A stretch of DNA of 64,000 nucleotides from Calvatia gigantea (lineage: Eukaryota; Basidiomycota; Agaricomycetes; Agaricales; Lycoperdaceae): positions 372,001-436,000 of the forward strand of contig JACAAK010000013.1 in the NCBI GenBank assembly GCA_025093985.1, in the 5' to 3' direction. A program made the position numbers and the translations under genes. The notes below the pieces were generated by a model that worked only from the letters and a program-made list of their open reading frames with translations, had not been told where the DNA came from and ran no database searches. The first letter of the stretch is position 1. Every line of letters begins with the position of its first letter. Below are positions 50,431 through 61,559 of the stretch, in pieces.

Positions 50431-50640
50431 GTGGGGCGGGTAGTCAACCGGATTAACGAACTAGAGAAGTGGCGTCTATCGAGAAATGATGAACAGAAAG
50501 AGGGACTTATTTGAGGAAGAGAGCGAGGACCAAATGGGTGCACGGCCATCTATATTCCCCGTCCCTGGCATTTAGGTCAGGCTGATTATTTTCCAAGCGG
50601 CAAGTTCCCAGGCCTCCCCGAACTGGGAATCATAGTACAC
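50431..50640 (+). repeat. Family B fragment abutting the kinase pseudogene
   Basis: GTGACAACGTGGGGCGGGTAG, then AACGAACTAGAGAAG and GAGGAAGAGAGCGAGGAC, match the RDNVERYSTRLNELEK-to-EEDKNE part of family B. The join replaces the start of exon 1 of the kinase pseudogene. Confidence 0.5.
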
Positions 50641-51119
50641 AAAGTGGTGTGGTTATTCGCTTTATCATAGCACCCGAATTTACGGCCAAAGGTTCCCTTG
50701 AACCAATTGGGCGCCGAAACGTGTTGTTCACTAGAAGGTCCGTTGCATCAATATATCTAAGCAACAGTACCCGTTCACACTCCCTCATTTATGAGTTGCG
50801 TTAGAAAATTGCGCGTAATCGCAAATATCAGTAATGTATCAACACCACAGGAACGCTACCTCGAGGCAACGCCGTTGAACGCTACAAAGTTTGACAATCG
50901 CATTTGGATAGGTTTCAGCCTCGACAGCGTCAGCCACTTCGTTAGAACAAGGTTTGTCAATTTCAGTTGAGTCGTTCAGGCGTTGGTATTCTCCTGAGTG
51001 ATGGGTAAAAGGACTAAGAACGACCTTCTACTAGAGGTAATCTGAAGTGTTGATATTTTTGTTGTCGGCCATCGTAAGTAACAAACTTATGTAGCGAGCT
51101 AAACTATCACTTGGGCCTC
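50641..51119. other. No recognisable gene
   Basis: Spacer between family B fragment and the 3' end of kinase gene 3. No open frame of note and no repeat recognised. Confidence 0.45.
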
Positions 51120-53592
51120 TCAAAGGTTGTTGATAGGGTCCCTCTTGAGAAACTCAAGCACACCCTCCCAAATTTTGCTGTCGTCCGGTTCTTGCCAGGT
51201 CTCATCTTTTTCCTCCCGTAAGCCTGCCACGTCGAACATAAGCCAACGCATGAACACCTGGGCAAACGTATACAAGCGTTCAAATCCCGAACGAGCGTTT
51301 TTCCTCTTCATCCTGTGCAGAAAGGTGAACCTCTCAGGATAGGTGCGCGCGAGATCATGCCAAGCTTCGAGGAGTTCTCGATTCTCGGGGCGATTGAGGC
51401 AGATGTAAAGCAGGCACCAGCCAAGGGACTCCAAATCATGCCGGTATCTTCGGGTATATGGTTCGTCACGTTTCTCGACTAATTCAAGGGCGGCGAACGG
51501 AAGTGTACCAGTCCGTTTCCCTTTCTCTACAGTTGGGTCTTCAACAGCGTTACGCCACGTAGCAAGGTCCCAGTCGTTCAGGATCCCCGTAATTTCGTCA
51601 GCTCCACTCACATGCTTTTTGCGGTACATCAGATTGTAAATGCTTATATCGCCATGTTCATATCCGGCCGTCCACATCTCACGATGAGCTAGAGACTGAA
51701 GTTAGCATTCCGTTCCGTATGGATCACAGAAAAACTCACCCTTCAAACAGTCCTTCCATACCCGAGCAACCTGCTCGCCCTCAGTCAGAGAAGTGATGTC
51801 ATCCAAAGGTTCAAAAATGATGATTCGGCGTATCCGGGCGCATCCTTTCCCCTGCTTCAGGCGCTCACGAATGTTGCTAGTTGGGCACCCGAAGTCTTCA
51901 GCATGGTAGATCTTGGGGAAGTGCTCCCCGCTGTCAGTTTGCAGCCCCTTGTCGATAAAAAATTGCTCCTGGAGTCGCCGGATTTCCGGGTATGATATCT
52001 TGACGACCACAGGTTCCTTGGAGACGTTGGTATCCAGCTCCCCACGAAGGACCATCGTCCCCCGACCGTGTAGAGTGATGCGATGGCAGATTGGCTTGAT
52101 CGCCGTATCGATCCGCAAGGTTGGACCGCCCTGAAGGTGATACTTGATCTGGCCGTTCTTAGGATAGAGTTGAGTTGCAATACCCCAGTCCGCAAGGGAG
52201 AATCGGGAGAGAGCGACAATTAAGGCAACGAATAAGTCGAAGTCCCTGACAATACTGAATTTGCTGGTGGAAACAGTGTTCTGGCGGTCGAACCAACAAA
52301 CTTGCACTATATCATCTAGAAGCACTGCGTCATGCATTGGCGGAGATCGGGGAGGAAACGAACGCACTTTTAATCTTGATCCCGACATTATGTGTTACGT
52401 ATGGTCCCCGTGAGAGAAACTCGGAAGCGTAGTTTCCGAGCTGTACAAAATGAGCACTTGGGGCGCTTGATGATGCACGACTTCCCGACGACGTTTTGCC
52501 GTATTTTTGAGAGCTGGGAAGCTCAAGCCTACTCGAAGCGGACTTCCGCTTGAGAGCGCCTTGCAATAAAATTCAGCTCTGGCGCAAATGGCCGAAACAA
52601 AAACACTCACCAGCTGAGGCCCCTGAAACCCGCGATGATTCTGACTCTTGATTCGATGGAGGTTGCGCACTGTCTAATTTTTGGCTGAATTTCCGTTCCC
52701 GTTTCACTTCCATACAGCTAAATACGTCCTTAATCCGGATCCGGGGGCCGTTTTCATCAGCCTCGGGCGCGTCACTGGGATCAAAAGACCGATCCTGTAC
52801 GCCCTCCTTCTTGCCCTTCAACATCGCTTGGTTGTCCCTGTAGTCCTTGATGGCACTCTTCATCACAATCAAGACATCGGGTTTGAGTGTTAGCGGACGT
52901 GGGGCTGCAGGTTTCCCTTTCTTTGGCTTCGAAAACCAGTCGTATACCAAAGGAAGAGTGTCGTAGCGGACGAATTCAATCAGGTGAGAAGGATCCTCGG
53001 GCTGCAGAAGATCATCCAGCTTGGCTGCAACCTTTGACCCTCGTATCATGCTCAACACTTTGTTGCAGAGGTCGACCAACGGCTTATAGGTATCCTTTTC
53101 CGTAAGACCACTCTTCACACTGACCGTCAAAAGGCAATTAGTTCACGCCTCACGCCTGATCAGTAGTGGACTCACTAGCTAGTCAACGCTTGCTGCAGCG
53201 CACTGTGTTTACACGGCTCTGCAACAATGTTCTTAACAGAGGTCAAGACATCATCATTATTGGGGTTATCGTCTTTCAAGATCCTCGTGAAAAAATCCGA
53301 CAGAAGGAGCTGGGCCTCAATCGAGATGACCCCACCATTCATGTCCTCCTTAACCCTCTGGGTAAGGTCCTGCACAGGTCTGGTGCTTGCCTTTGAGTCT
53401 GTTCAATACTACATGAATTATATTCAGGACTTACGGGTGGGACTCGTTGTGATATGTCGCAGCCGAGGTAGTTGCGAAGCTGTGTGGTGTGTCCGTGCGG
53501 GGTTGCTCGACCGACACATTCGGGTTGGTAGGGGGCTCCGCTGGTCTCTCACGGTCAGGTGCCCCGACCGCGATCTGCGGCTTGAACTCCAT
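51120..53592 (-). CDS. FunK1-type fungal protein kinase, gene 3, intact
   Basis: Exons on the minus strand: 53435-53592, 53176-53379, 52611-53119, 52368-52559, 51740-52315, 51120-51688; total 2208 bases, 735 residues, introns 51-56 bases. The exon boundaries coincide with those of the gene at 43922-46381. Lysine in VVVKIS about residue 460, HGDISIYN Asp about 560, DWD about 585-587, TGTLPFAALELVE after it, and YRHDLESLGWCLLYI in the C-lobe. A spliced variant ignoring the 52-base intron at 52316-52367 would run into a stop, so splicing there is required. It is probably the template or sister of the broken middle gene. Substrate and role are unknown. Confidence 0.88.
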
Positions 53593-53655
53593 ACTTTGGG
53601 TGAACGGCAGATGAACAGAAGATCTGACAGAGGAAACCAGCCGAAACCCTGCACC

Positions 53656-53662
53656 TTTATAG
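53656..53662 (-). promoter_or_regulatory. Possible TATA box of kinase gene 3
   Basis: Minus-strand CTATAAAGG lies about 65 bases upstream of the ATG at 53592. Position and sequence fit a TATA element; no transcript evidence is available. Confidence 0.35.
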
Positions 53663-53884
53663 CCATGCAAGGCGCGTAATTCTTTGGCAGGTGCCTGTCC
53701 CATATGGTCGCAGTTGCGGACTTGAATTGTGAAACAAGTCATGCTCAATTGTTTCCGCTCAAAACAAAGCAACAACTCTTCCCAAGGAATGTGGGTTCCT
53801 GAGTCCACCAGATAATCAATAACTCAAATAGGAATAAGTGACTCAGAAGCCGCTGTACGCCATCAGAACCTGGCACCTGCCACA

Positions 53885-54360
53885 GGCTCTTGGTTGGATG
53901 GGGAAGGAACGAAGCACGAGCAATGCGTCTTGCTGTCCGCAATACGGAATGACCATACACCCTCCTATGATGCAAGAGTCCTGATTGATGATCGATTGAC
54001 GCCTCTCCCTTGCAAGCGTGCAGAGTGGGTTCTACAATGATAGTGGTGAGCTCGGTACTATAGGTGATCTCCAGAAAAACGCACCATGACGTCCCATCGT
54101 CCTCCAGTGAAAGCAAGTGCAAACACACCCTCACCAATCCTCGGCCCGATCATCCTTGCTAGTCCCTTTCTTTTATTCATTGACGCCGTCGTCGGAGCTG
54201 TTCGCAGGCGCCATACCACCCACCGTTGTTCACTCATATATCTACGGACCACTGCTTGCTTTGAACCAAAAAGGAACTGGCTCCCACTGCTCCCATATAC
54301 CCTCCTACGCCCATGTCCCACAGGCTCGCAGCGCGCATTTCCCAATTGCATCCGAACCTT
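53885..54360. repeat. Orphan inverted NACHT 5' flank plus family A first exon
   Basis: On the minus strand 54080-53885 follows the flank of NACHT copy 1 (530-735) block by block (GTTTTTCTGGAGATC, CTGCACGCTTGCAAGGGAGAGG, GAGGGTGTATGGTCATTC), then stops abruptly at about 53885 against the kinase 5' flank. On the plus strand 54110-54260 is the first exon of family A in a good state (CAAACACACCC, then HSYIYGPLL). No NACHT gene follows. Confidence 0.55.
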
Positions 54361-54650
54361 AGGAAATGTTCAATGCCAACTCTCAAATACCTAATACATT
54401 CAGACTAAAACTTTACTTTAAAGCCTTCATTTCGAATTCGCTGCGCTTGCTATTTCTCATGGAGCCCATCATGCCATCCAGTCTGTCCCTTCCCACTCAG
54501 TAGCATCCGAAGTTTTTTTTTACAATAGTATGCTTCATTCCGATTACATGGGCTGATGTATAATAATTCTCGGGAACTAACATCGTTGTCTGGTATAACT
54601 GGGTTGTCCGGAAGTAGGGGCGCCGAACGAGTAATATTGCACACATTTTT
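54361..54650. other. No recognisable gene
   Basis: Contains ACTCAGTAGCATCCG and an AT-rich stretch (TTTTTTTTTAC). Nothing assignable. Confidence 0.4.
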
Positions 54651-55075
54651 CTTTCCCCAATGGGCTCGTATCACAACAATATGTAGGACAACGACACATA
54701 CATCACAAAGTCGGGTCAAGTACATTTCCAGGAGAGCACGCTTTAGACCTCCTCCGCCCACTTGCTACCACTTATTCAAACGTGGTCTTGGTCTCACCCT
54801 CGTCCTGTCTTCCAAGTTCCTACCCCTATCCCCATCCCTATTCTCGTCCTCGTTCATATCCTCATTCCTGTCTTCCTTCTCCTCATTCTCCACCCTCATT
54901 TACATCCCTGACCTCATCCTCATTTTCATCTGCATCCTCGTCCCTGTCCTTATTCTCATTCTCAGTCCTATTGCCATTTCATCCTCGTTCCCCCCGTTGA
55001 CCCCGTTCTAGAACAAGGTCATACCCAGACTCCGGCCATGAATCAAAATACTCCTCCCGGAGTTACGCCCAACGA
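54651..55075 (-). pseudogene. Isolated NACHT exon-4 tail with type I 3' flank, inverted
   Basis: Minus-strand GGGAGGAGTATTTTGATTCATG at about 55055 corresponds to (R)EEDFDSW with Asp to Tyr. It is followed by GAGGATGAGGA-type acidic repeats to about 54790 and GGCGGAGGAGGTCTAAAGCG of the type I flank near 54745. No exons 1-3 adjoin it. It is the second free-standing tail in the window. Confidence 0.5.
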
Positions 55076-55740
55076 CAGATCCTACGATCAGGGCAGTGAG
55101 TAGAATGGATCAACGAGGGTTGTGTGACGTTGGATAAGAGATGGAGACGAGCGAGGGGGGGGTACAACAGGCTGGTGGTCACCACAGCCCGACGTGTCCA
55201 CCGTTCCCGCGTCAGTTATCATGGCTGCACCTCTAGCAAGCAAGTTACTTAAAATGATAGTCTGGTGGCTACAGCGAAGCAACTGGTGAGTCGCGGAATC
55301 CTCGATTTCGCTCACGTTACTAATTTCTCAACTTAGTCTACGTTTCTGTGCCGCTCGTCAGTTTCCTTCCGGTCTTCACAAAGAGCATAGGATGGTTCCT
55401 TTCCCCCCTCCTCCCCTCTTTGACGTGTTCGTAATCCTGTGGGCCACACTTTAGATCTTCCCCATCATCGCTTCCTCGTACAGTGCGCCCGACTACCTAA
55501 TGGACAATACCACGACCAAGATCGCGAGTTCTACCGAGGGGCAAACTGACTGTTACAAAAATTGTATCGGGCCGTCGTTTTTCGGGTTGTAACCTGGATA
55601 GCAAACACGGTTCGATACTCCAGCCTGATGATGCTCTGAAATCCAAACACAGCCTTTGGCATCCGCGTATTCCGCTTGAAACTCTCAATTGACTAACAGC
55701 AGAAATTTCCACACCAAAATGACACGCATACTTCGCCCGC
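55076..55740 (+). repeat. Family A fragments in inverted orientation
   Basis: 55240-55440 corresponds to the middle of family A read on the plus strand (GTCTACGTTTCTGTGCCGCTCGTCAG, then TTTGACG). 55500-55740 corresponds to the extended 3' part seen at 11700-12060. Strongly decayed. Confidence 0.4.
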
Positions 55741-55829
55741 CTCCACCGAGATTACGAACCACTGAGTCAACAACTCATATATTTGTTTAACCTGGTTCAG
55801 CAGTCATCTTATTGTGAGATGTACCGTTA

Positions 55830-56160
55830 ACTAGGTCCTCCTAGGCATGCACCCGTACCACGGTGTTCACAGAAGGAGGGGACCAAAACGCGGAAATCGC
55901 TACTCGGGGGAAACGTCGTCTCGTGAAGAAAGACCTCGCGGCGGCGTACAAGACCTTCAACCTCAACGGCAGGGGGCTAACATCCCATGTTATGTGGCTG
56001 AAGCCTGGATGAGGTCACGGTTGTTGTTTCCAGTAGCGGGTCGGAAAATAGTGAGCCATATTTCCAATTCTTGCTATATACTTAAGTTGGTTCTGAGGTT
56101 TGATAAAAGGTGTCGGGATGGTACCGAGTGGGTCGGACGTGCTCAAGGACTCAGCTAGTG
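55830..56160 (+). CDS. Unidentified short frame, possible gene fragment
   Basis: A 103-codon frame starts at 55847; a second frame in the same stretch reads IATRGKRRLVKKDLAAAYKT and FNLNGRGLTSHVMWL before a stop. The latter loosely recalls the start of class II aldolase/adducin proteins (KxDLAAAYRxFxLNG...HI), but this is a weak resemblance by eye. From 55995 the DNA matches 28850-29100 in inverse orientation. Confidence 0.2.
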
Positions 56161-56537
56161 AGCGAAGGAGAGAGGTGAAGGTGGAATGTGTCGACGAATA
56201 GTTGGAAGAGCAACGTCAAGTTTCCCGGGCTAGGAATTGTGCGACTGAAGAGTGCCCTAACAGCTCATGGTACCCACTCACACCCCTTTTTGTACTGGAC
56301 GGAAAGAGATGTATTCGGAGTGCGTTGATAGCACTACCCTATATTGTGATTTCAATTGAGTTGCTGTAGCATGAGAACAAGCGCATGCATAAATACATGG
56401 ATCGACTAACTACTGCGCCTGAGTGCTGTGTACCGCACTTGGAATGTCCCTGGCTTACCAAGTTGACCATTTCTCATCTCGGCAAGCCTTCATCCTGGAG
56501 AATGAATTCATTACTTTCACTCGCTTGCTGGAGCTTA
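56161..56537. other. Type II NACHT 3' flank, inverted
   Basis: Matches 28460-28760 after NACHT copy 3 in inverse orientation (GATCGACTAA, TGAGAACAAGCGC, GGATGAAGGCTTGCC on the minus strand). It makes the following pseudogene the closest relative of copy 3 in this window. Confidence 0.5.
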
Positions 56538-58545
56538 TTAAGAACTACCCTCTTTCCTATCCTCTTTTGTGTCCTTCTCCTTCTCCTTGTTCTTGTCCTT
56601 GTCGCTACCATCATTGTCATCCAAAAGTTGACCATACTCGGGCCACGAATCAAAATCTTCCTCTCGAAACCGCCTCTCTCCCTCCGCTAGATCGATTGCA
56701 CGGAACGGCCGATAATATTGCAACTTGTGGTTGATTTCCCAATACCAAAAGGTCGACTTTTCGCCATGTCCCATGCGATACAAGGCGGACTCAATACCTT
56801 CCCGAGATTTATCACGAAAGAGAGACTTGATCCTCGAAGTCAATTCGGGGTGGTATCGTCGAATAATGTTTGCTTCCTTTCGCAGTTTGATCATCTTTGA
56901 AGTGTATGGTCAAAATCAAGGCAGTTATATGTCGAAGTAGAGATTTTTATCGATTTGAATTCAGTCACAGGGAATTTGTAAAACTCATTGCACAAGATAT
57001 AATCAATGTAAACCCCCCCCAACATTTTTCTCCGACATTTGCAACCCCAAATTGGGCGAGCGTATGCATTGCCATCGCTTGAATGTGCCAAGAAGTGCAA
57101 GCGCTTGCGAAAATCACGGTCAGCATCAGCTTCTCGAGGTGCGGCGAAGCTGTGTAGGTCTTCATCACCAGCCAGACGATAGATCCAGAGTTTGACGGGC
57201 GAGTTGATCAGTTCATTGGTATATGGGTAGGAAAGGCTGCTGAATCGGGTACGCCAGGTGTGAGAACCAATTCTAGGGACATAAGGATTCAGAAGCATGC
57301 ATAAACGAGACATGTGTAGACGCACCTGAGCCACGCCAGCAAAAACTTCAATCATAGTTGAGGTGAATCTTGACCAAGTGATTTGCTAGCGCTTCTGAGA
57401 ACCTGACACAATAGCTACCCGAGCGTGCTGGATCAAGAGGAAATCAGGAAAGGACTTGTGATAGAACCTGACCTGACCTCCAAGGAAATTGTAGACTTGT
57501 GGGAAAAGTTCTTGAAGGTCATCTCGACCAGCCGGCGCATACGTACAGCTAGTATCGATGGTAGGGTCGATCTCGATGTCTTTGCCTGGGTCCTCAAGGT
57601 AGATTACAGCATTCACATGGTTGAAACAGCTTCGAGTTCATTTTTGGACGGCCCCAAGATGTTGGCGGTCAATATTGCACTCGATCCCAACCATTGGCAC
57701 ATTACAGCAAGTAGTAAATGGGCAGATGGGAAAATGTCTGTGGGGATGTGTTGCAGGATCAACATGTAAAATGCATCCAGCTCGGCAAATGGTGCATCAT
57801 TGTTAGTACCAGCATGGGAGTGACGATACAAAATGACGTTGATAATGGCATGTAAACGCTTCTGAAGGCTGAGAGAATCCGGACGACCAACAAATCGAAC
57901 AACTGTCGTTGCGTAGATGAACGACCCACCCGCACCGCGAACAACTATCTTCATCTCTTCAGTGGATGGCCACGGAGTCTGTGTTGGAGCGTTGCGGCGT
58001 TGGAGGATGTTGTCGAAACAATTCCTCAGATATAGCTCGATTTCTCCATCGGCATCTCTTGAGATTGGGAGTACCGTCTGGTAGCAATAGGGGGCTATGG
58101 GAATTCTGGAGAATGCGGCCTCAATGTGGGGTTCCGGGCGGCTGAAGAAATCCCAACGTAAGGGGATGATGCCCTCGGATGCTGCTGTAGTGACAATACG
58201 GATTAATTCGCATTGGGCATCAGTCCCTTCACATTCGTCGAGCCCGTCAACGAACACCTGGACCCCATTCCTAATCCCCATTCCATTTTCCTCCAATTCC
58301 CGTAGGGGTTCGTCGATCAGACATTGGAACTGGAATTGCATCGCCTTGTCAACGACGGTCTTGTCATGGTGAACTTTCCTATCAACAAGCTCGCGGTAGG
58401 CAGGATGACAGTGGAGAGTTGGTATGCGATGGAGGGGAAGAATTTCTCCGGTTTACGCTGCCCACTGACCGAGAAGAAAAAAGCTGCACCGAGCGCTCCC
58501 TTCTTCTGAAGTTTCTCAGCACATGTCTGGGCAATAGCAGATCCT
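56538..58545 (-). pseudogene. NACHT-domain NTPase pseudogene, 5'-truncated at Walker A
   Basis: Minus strand. Homology starts at about 58545 inside Walker A (only SAIAQTC onward survives), so the leader exon and P-loop lysine are gone. VFVDGLDEC, FFSRPE, FIYA, FYHKSFPDFLL, EEDFDSW and the charged tail can be followed. Lesions: 1-base deletion at 58406/58407, 1-base deletion near 57625, 1-base deletion near 57435, nonsense TGA (plus 57348-57350) where paralogues have CGA, 4-base deletion near 57235, and loss of the exon 3 donor (TCG|AT instead of TCG|GT at 56949-56950). The last exon 56538-56894 is still open. Confidence 0.87.
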
Positions 58546-59530
58546 TCCCCTTTTCTTCATTAGATTCATATTATGGGTCACGCCTTACGCACTCCCCGGC
58601 ACTGAAACCCCCTCAGAACTTATTTCTGGAAAACTGTCCATTTCTAGGGCACGGTCACCTTTTCCCACTCTGTTCCCAACACTCCTTGCGCCCAGGACGC
58701 TGAGAAAACCTCTGACCCCACCTCCGGGACTAGAGATGCTGTCACTTCCTCGGACAACGTACCTGAACACCTGAAGGAGCGGTATTGTGACACTCAAACA
58801 TCCGAGCTCTGCCAATAAGCCCACCAATTGTCACAAAGTTCAGGTTTGACATGGTCCTTTGAGGTGCAACGGGGATAGTGGGTATGATATTGTTTGTCAA
58901 CCTGGTCATTAATTTGAGTGTAAGACTTTGTCACTCGAAACTTCAACCCAAGCTAATTTCTCCCATATCAAAGTAACGCACACTTCCGTCCTCCTCCGCT
59001 GAGATAACCATCCAAGGCCAAGAACGCGCGTAGCGATCGGATCCAAGCACTTCGATAATCGAACTATCGCTTGGTATATTGTGTCTGGGTCTGTCCTTGG
59101 CATACGACCATGGAACAGTATCTATGAAGAGGTCCAACCCTGATATCCTGGTTGGGGTTCGTCACAAACGTCAGACTGGGGGATTACATATGACTGGGTG
59201 AAGGCTTGAGAGGATACGTCGCATGTGAATGAGGGGCGTAGGGAGTCTGAAAGCGGGGATAACTGGGGAGGGTAATCAAACCAGGGACGGTTCTGGAGTA
59301 CGAAGGTCCTGGCGTTGGAGGAGCGCTGTCATACAACTAAACGTGACTCTCAAACCCAAGTACTTAAAACTGCGACCATACCAGATGTGGTTGCGTTGTG
59401 ATAGCATCGTGTGACACATCAACCAGATGCAGCACATCTTCACCACGTAGGGGTTCATGAACGTGTTGGCGCTAAGTGTGCCCACATACCACTGAACCTT
59501 GCCTGTTTCCGCGTCGGTCCTGAGCCGGCC
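58546..59530. repeat. Decayed family A 3' material and unidentified sequence
   Basis: 58880-59230 on the minus strand follows the extended family A 3' part (SSQAFTQSYVIPQSDV corresponds to SSQSVTRPYVIPRSDF at 11710). 58560-58850 is not matched elsewhere in the window. No intact gene. Confidence 0.35.
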
Positions 59531-60580
59531 TTATAAGATAACACGAGCTCAAGGACGATGGTTACCAGAGCTCTGCTAATGAGGTCAAGGATACCTCAAT
59601 TTCCCTCAAGGAGGTAGCATGGGCCGACGATCCTGATGGCAAACCCCTCCTAGATCCTGTCAAAAATCTTATCGCGAAGTTGTGTTAGTAACCTAAGGGT
59701 ACATTTTAGTAAGCGTTGACCGGGTCTGTAAGGCGCGAACTCATTTGGCTTCGGCAGTCAGTAATTGACAATCTTTCATTAACAGCCAAAGAGCGGAAAC
59801 AGGGAGTTGAGGATTAAAGAAAAGCAATAAACATGTGAGGCGCACGGCAATATGGAAACCCCTCCCACTAGGGGCATAGACTATTATTCCCAACCCGATA
59901 CTACTGACGTGGACTGGCTTCGTCTCCGGGCGAATAGCGATCACTGATTCGGATGTCGATGAACTGACTCTTACTGAACCCCAACCTAGAACAACTGCCA
60001 CCACAACCAGCACCGGCAGAGCAATCCAAGGAGGCACCCCTCCCTCTTCACCTGCCATTGCAAACCGAACGACGGAAAATATGAGTAACCGGGGGGAGTA
60101 CGACGAACGGTCTGCCTCGGGCGGTGGGGTGGGACCGGAACCCGCTGACTCCTTCGCCGGTTCCGACCTGGTAAACAAGTTGGCCCCGACGCATAAAATC
60201 CACCCAGCTTTTGGGCAGGATACCGATCTCGAAAAGACCAAATACTCTGAATTTAGCCTGGGAGATTCGTACAGATTCCAAAGGGCCTCACCTGTCAGAA
60301 TATCCCACCACGAAGAATTGACGAATCTTTCCCGATAGGCAATGGACCAGGAGTACATCATTATCTTCCCGTTCACCCATCTACATTCTACGAGCCAAGC
60401 GCAATTTGAGAAAACCTCACATGGTTGACATTGGGGGGCAGGGTGATCGGGAACGCCTCTCGCTAATCCCAGCATGGATGGTTGATGCGTGCGCGGTTGA
60501 ATGGGGACATGGTGCAACCATGGCGAGACTAAGGGTTCGACCCCTGATGGGGGCTCCAGCACAAACTCAAAACATGCATG
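59531..60580. other. Probable transposon-derived or unidentified sequence
   Basis: Two overlapping frames exist: minus 60562-59741 (273 codons, one hydrophobic stretch, otherwise unremarkable) and plus, open from 59879 to 60338, reading TDSDVDELTLTEPQPRTTAT and PADSFAGSDLVNKLAPTHK. The plus frame has the more protein-like composition. Neither has a recognisable domain, and they cannot both be genes. Confidence 0.25.
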
Positions 60581-61034
60581 CGACTATGGTTGAATTGTTC
60601 TCCTCCCTTTGGGGAGGTACACCTCAACAATGCGACTAGGGAGGGGAGGTTTGATGAAACAAATCCAGGAAATATCGCGGCCCGGATTTTTGGGGGCATC
60701 GAGAATATGGCACGGATGAAACTGGTGCGCAACTGGGTGCGCACCATTCATGAAGTTGAAAATATCACAGGAATCATCCATCAACTACTTACGCACCGTA
60801 AATTCCCTCAGCGCCTTTGTTGGTTTGAATAAGCGCGATGTCGAACCGCCCTGACATGTTGTTCGCGTGGTATGAATCAACGGCCAAAGCTGTTTCTGGA
60901 TGGAGAAGGTGCGAGTTAATTGATTCACGTACTCGGCCTTTGTCGACAGTAGTGAAGTTTTGAAGAGGCGGAGGGGGCTCGGGTCGTCGAGGTCCGAGCT
61001 CAAGCACAAGCAAACAAACCCCTATCGTAAGCAC
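60581..61034 (-). mobile_element. Possible remnant of a DNA-transposon-associated protein
   Basis: Minus-strand frame from 61034 reads SYHANNMSGRFDIALIQTNK then GAEGIYG. In a neighbouring frame it continues FIRAIFSMPPKIRAAIFPGF, then SLVALLRC and NHSRMHVLS. The pattern RFDxxLxxT...GxxGY..(I/V)R.IF..P...NHxMY is remembered from the C-terminal part of transposon-associated proteins in Agaricomycetes. The assignment is by recollection only. Confidence 0.3.
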
Positions 61035-61123
61035 TTACTCAGTCTGACCATCCCTGCTGGTCTTTTCTCCGTTGACCATCGCTGCCCGCAATGAGGGACG
61101 AGCCGTGGTGGAATGGTATGTAT

Positions 61124-61487
61124 CTGTTACGGCTCGCCCCTGTCATTCCCCCCCTGTGATCACAGCAGCATATATTGAGAACACTCCGCCTGACGCTATA
61201 TACCGAACGCTGGCTGAGGGCGACAACAGGAAATGATCTGACATTATAGGAAACTAATCTTACTACTGGGGCTCTGTAGTTAGCAGGTACAAAGCCTGTA
61301 GTATAAGTGCGAGTTGGCCTGCGAGGACATGACGCCCAATTTTGATACCCAGTTGTTGGTTTCCTCCGTCTCTTGCGCAATATCTTAATCTCAATCTCAA
61401 GAACACAACCAACTGCCGCAACCAAGCTGTCCGGAGGCGACCATTAAATGAATAACTATGTGAAATGCAAAATAGTGGTGGTTCCTA
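61124..61487. mobile_element. Possible small insertion flanked by GTATGTAT
   Basis: A 364-bp stretch starting CTGTTACGGCTCG and ending GTGGTTCCTA is flanked by GTATGTAT at 61116-61123 and 61488-61495. It carries TATATTGAG and TATATACCG promoter-like motifs and resembles LTR sequence at its start, but has no matching terminal repeats. Confidence 0.25.
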
Positions 61488-61559
61488 GTATGTATAATGT
61501 CATATACATTATAATGTTGAGTCTGAACAACAGAAACACTTCCAGCAGAGCTCACTTTT

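Noticed and set aside
51857..52219. Second minus-strand frame inside kinase gene 3 (also 44717-45139)
   Set aside because: It is an alternate frame of the kinase exon 5; the catalytic motifs lie in the other frame.
55847..56158. Firm call of a class II aldolase fragment
   Set aside because: Resemblance is limited to about 15 residues in a frame with a nearby stop; left as unidentified.
58943..59137. WD40-like stretch (VISAEEDGSVRYFD) on the minus strand
   Set aside because: A single short match in a decayed family A 3' region; no further repeats could be followed.
59741..60562. 273-codon minus-strand frame as a gene
   Set aside because: No recognisable domain, and the opposite strand over 59879-60338 has a more protein-like composition. 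A transmembrane-like run alone is not enough.
60535..60566. tRNA-like sequence with a GGTTCGACCCC B-box
   Set aside because: No matching 5' acceptor strand, D arm or A-box could be found at the right distance, and the T stem does not pair. It may be a chance match or a tRNA-derived SINE piece.
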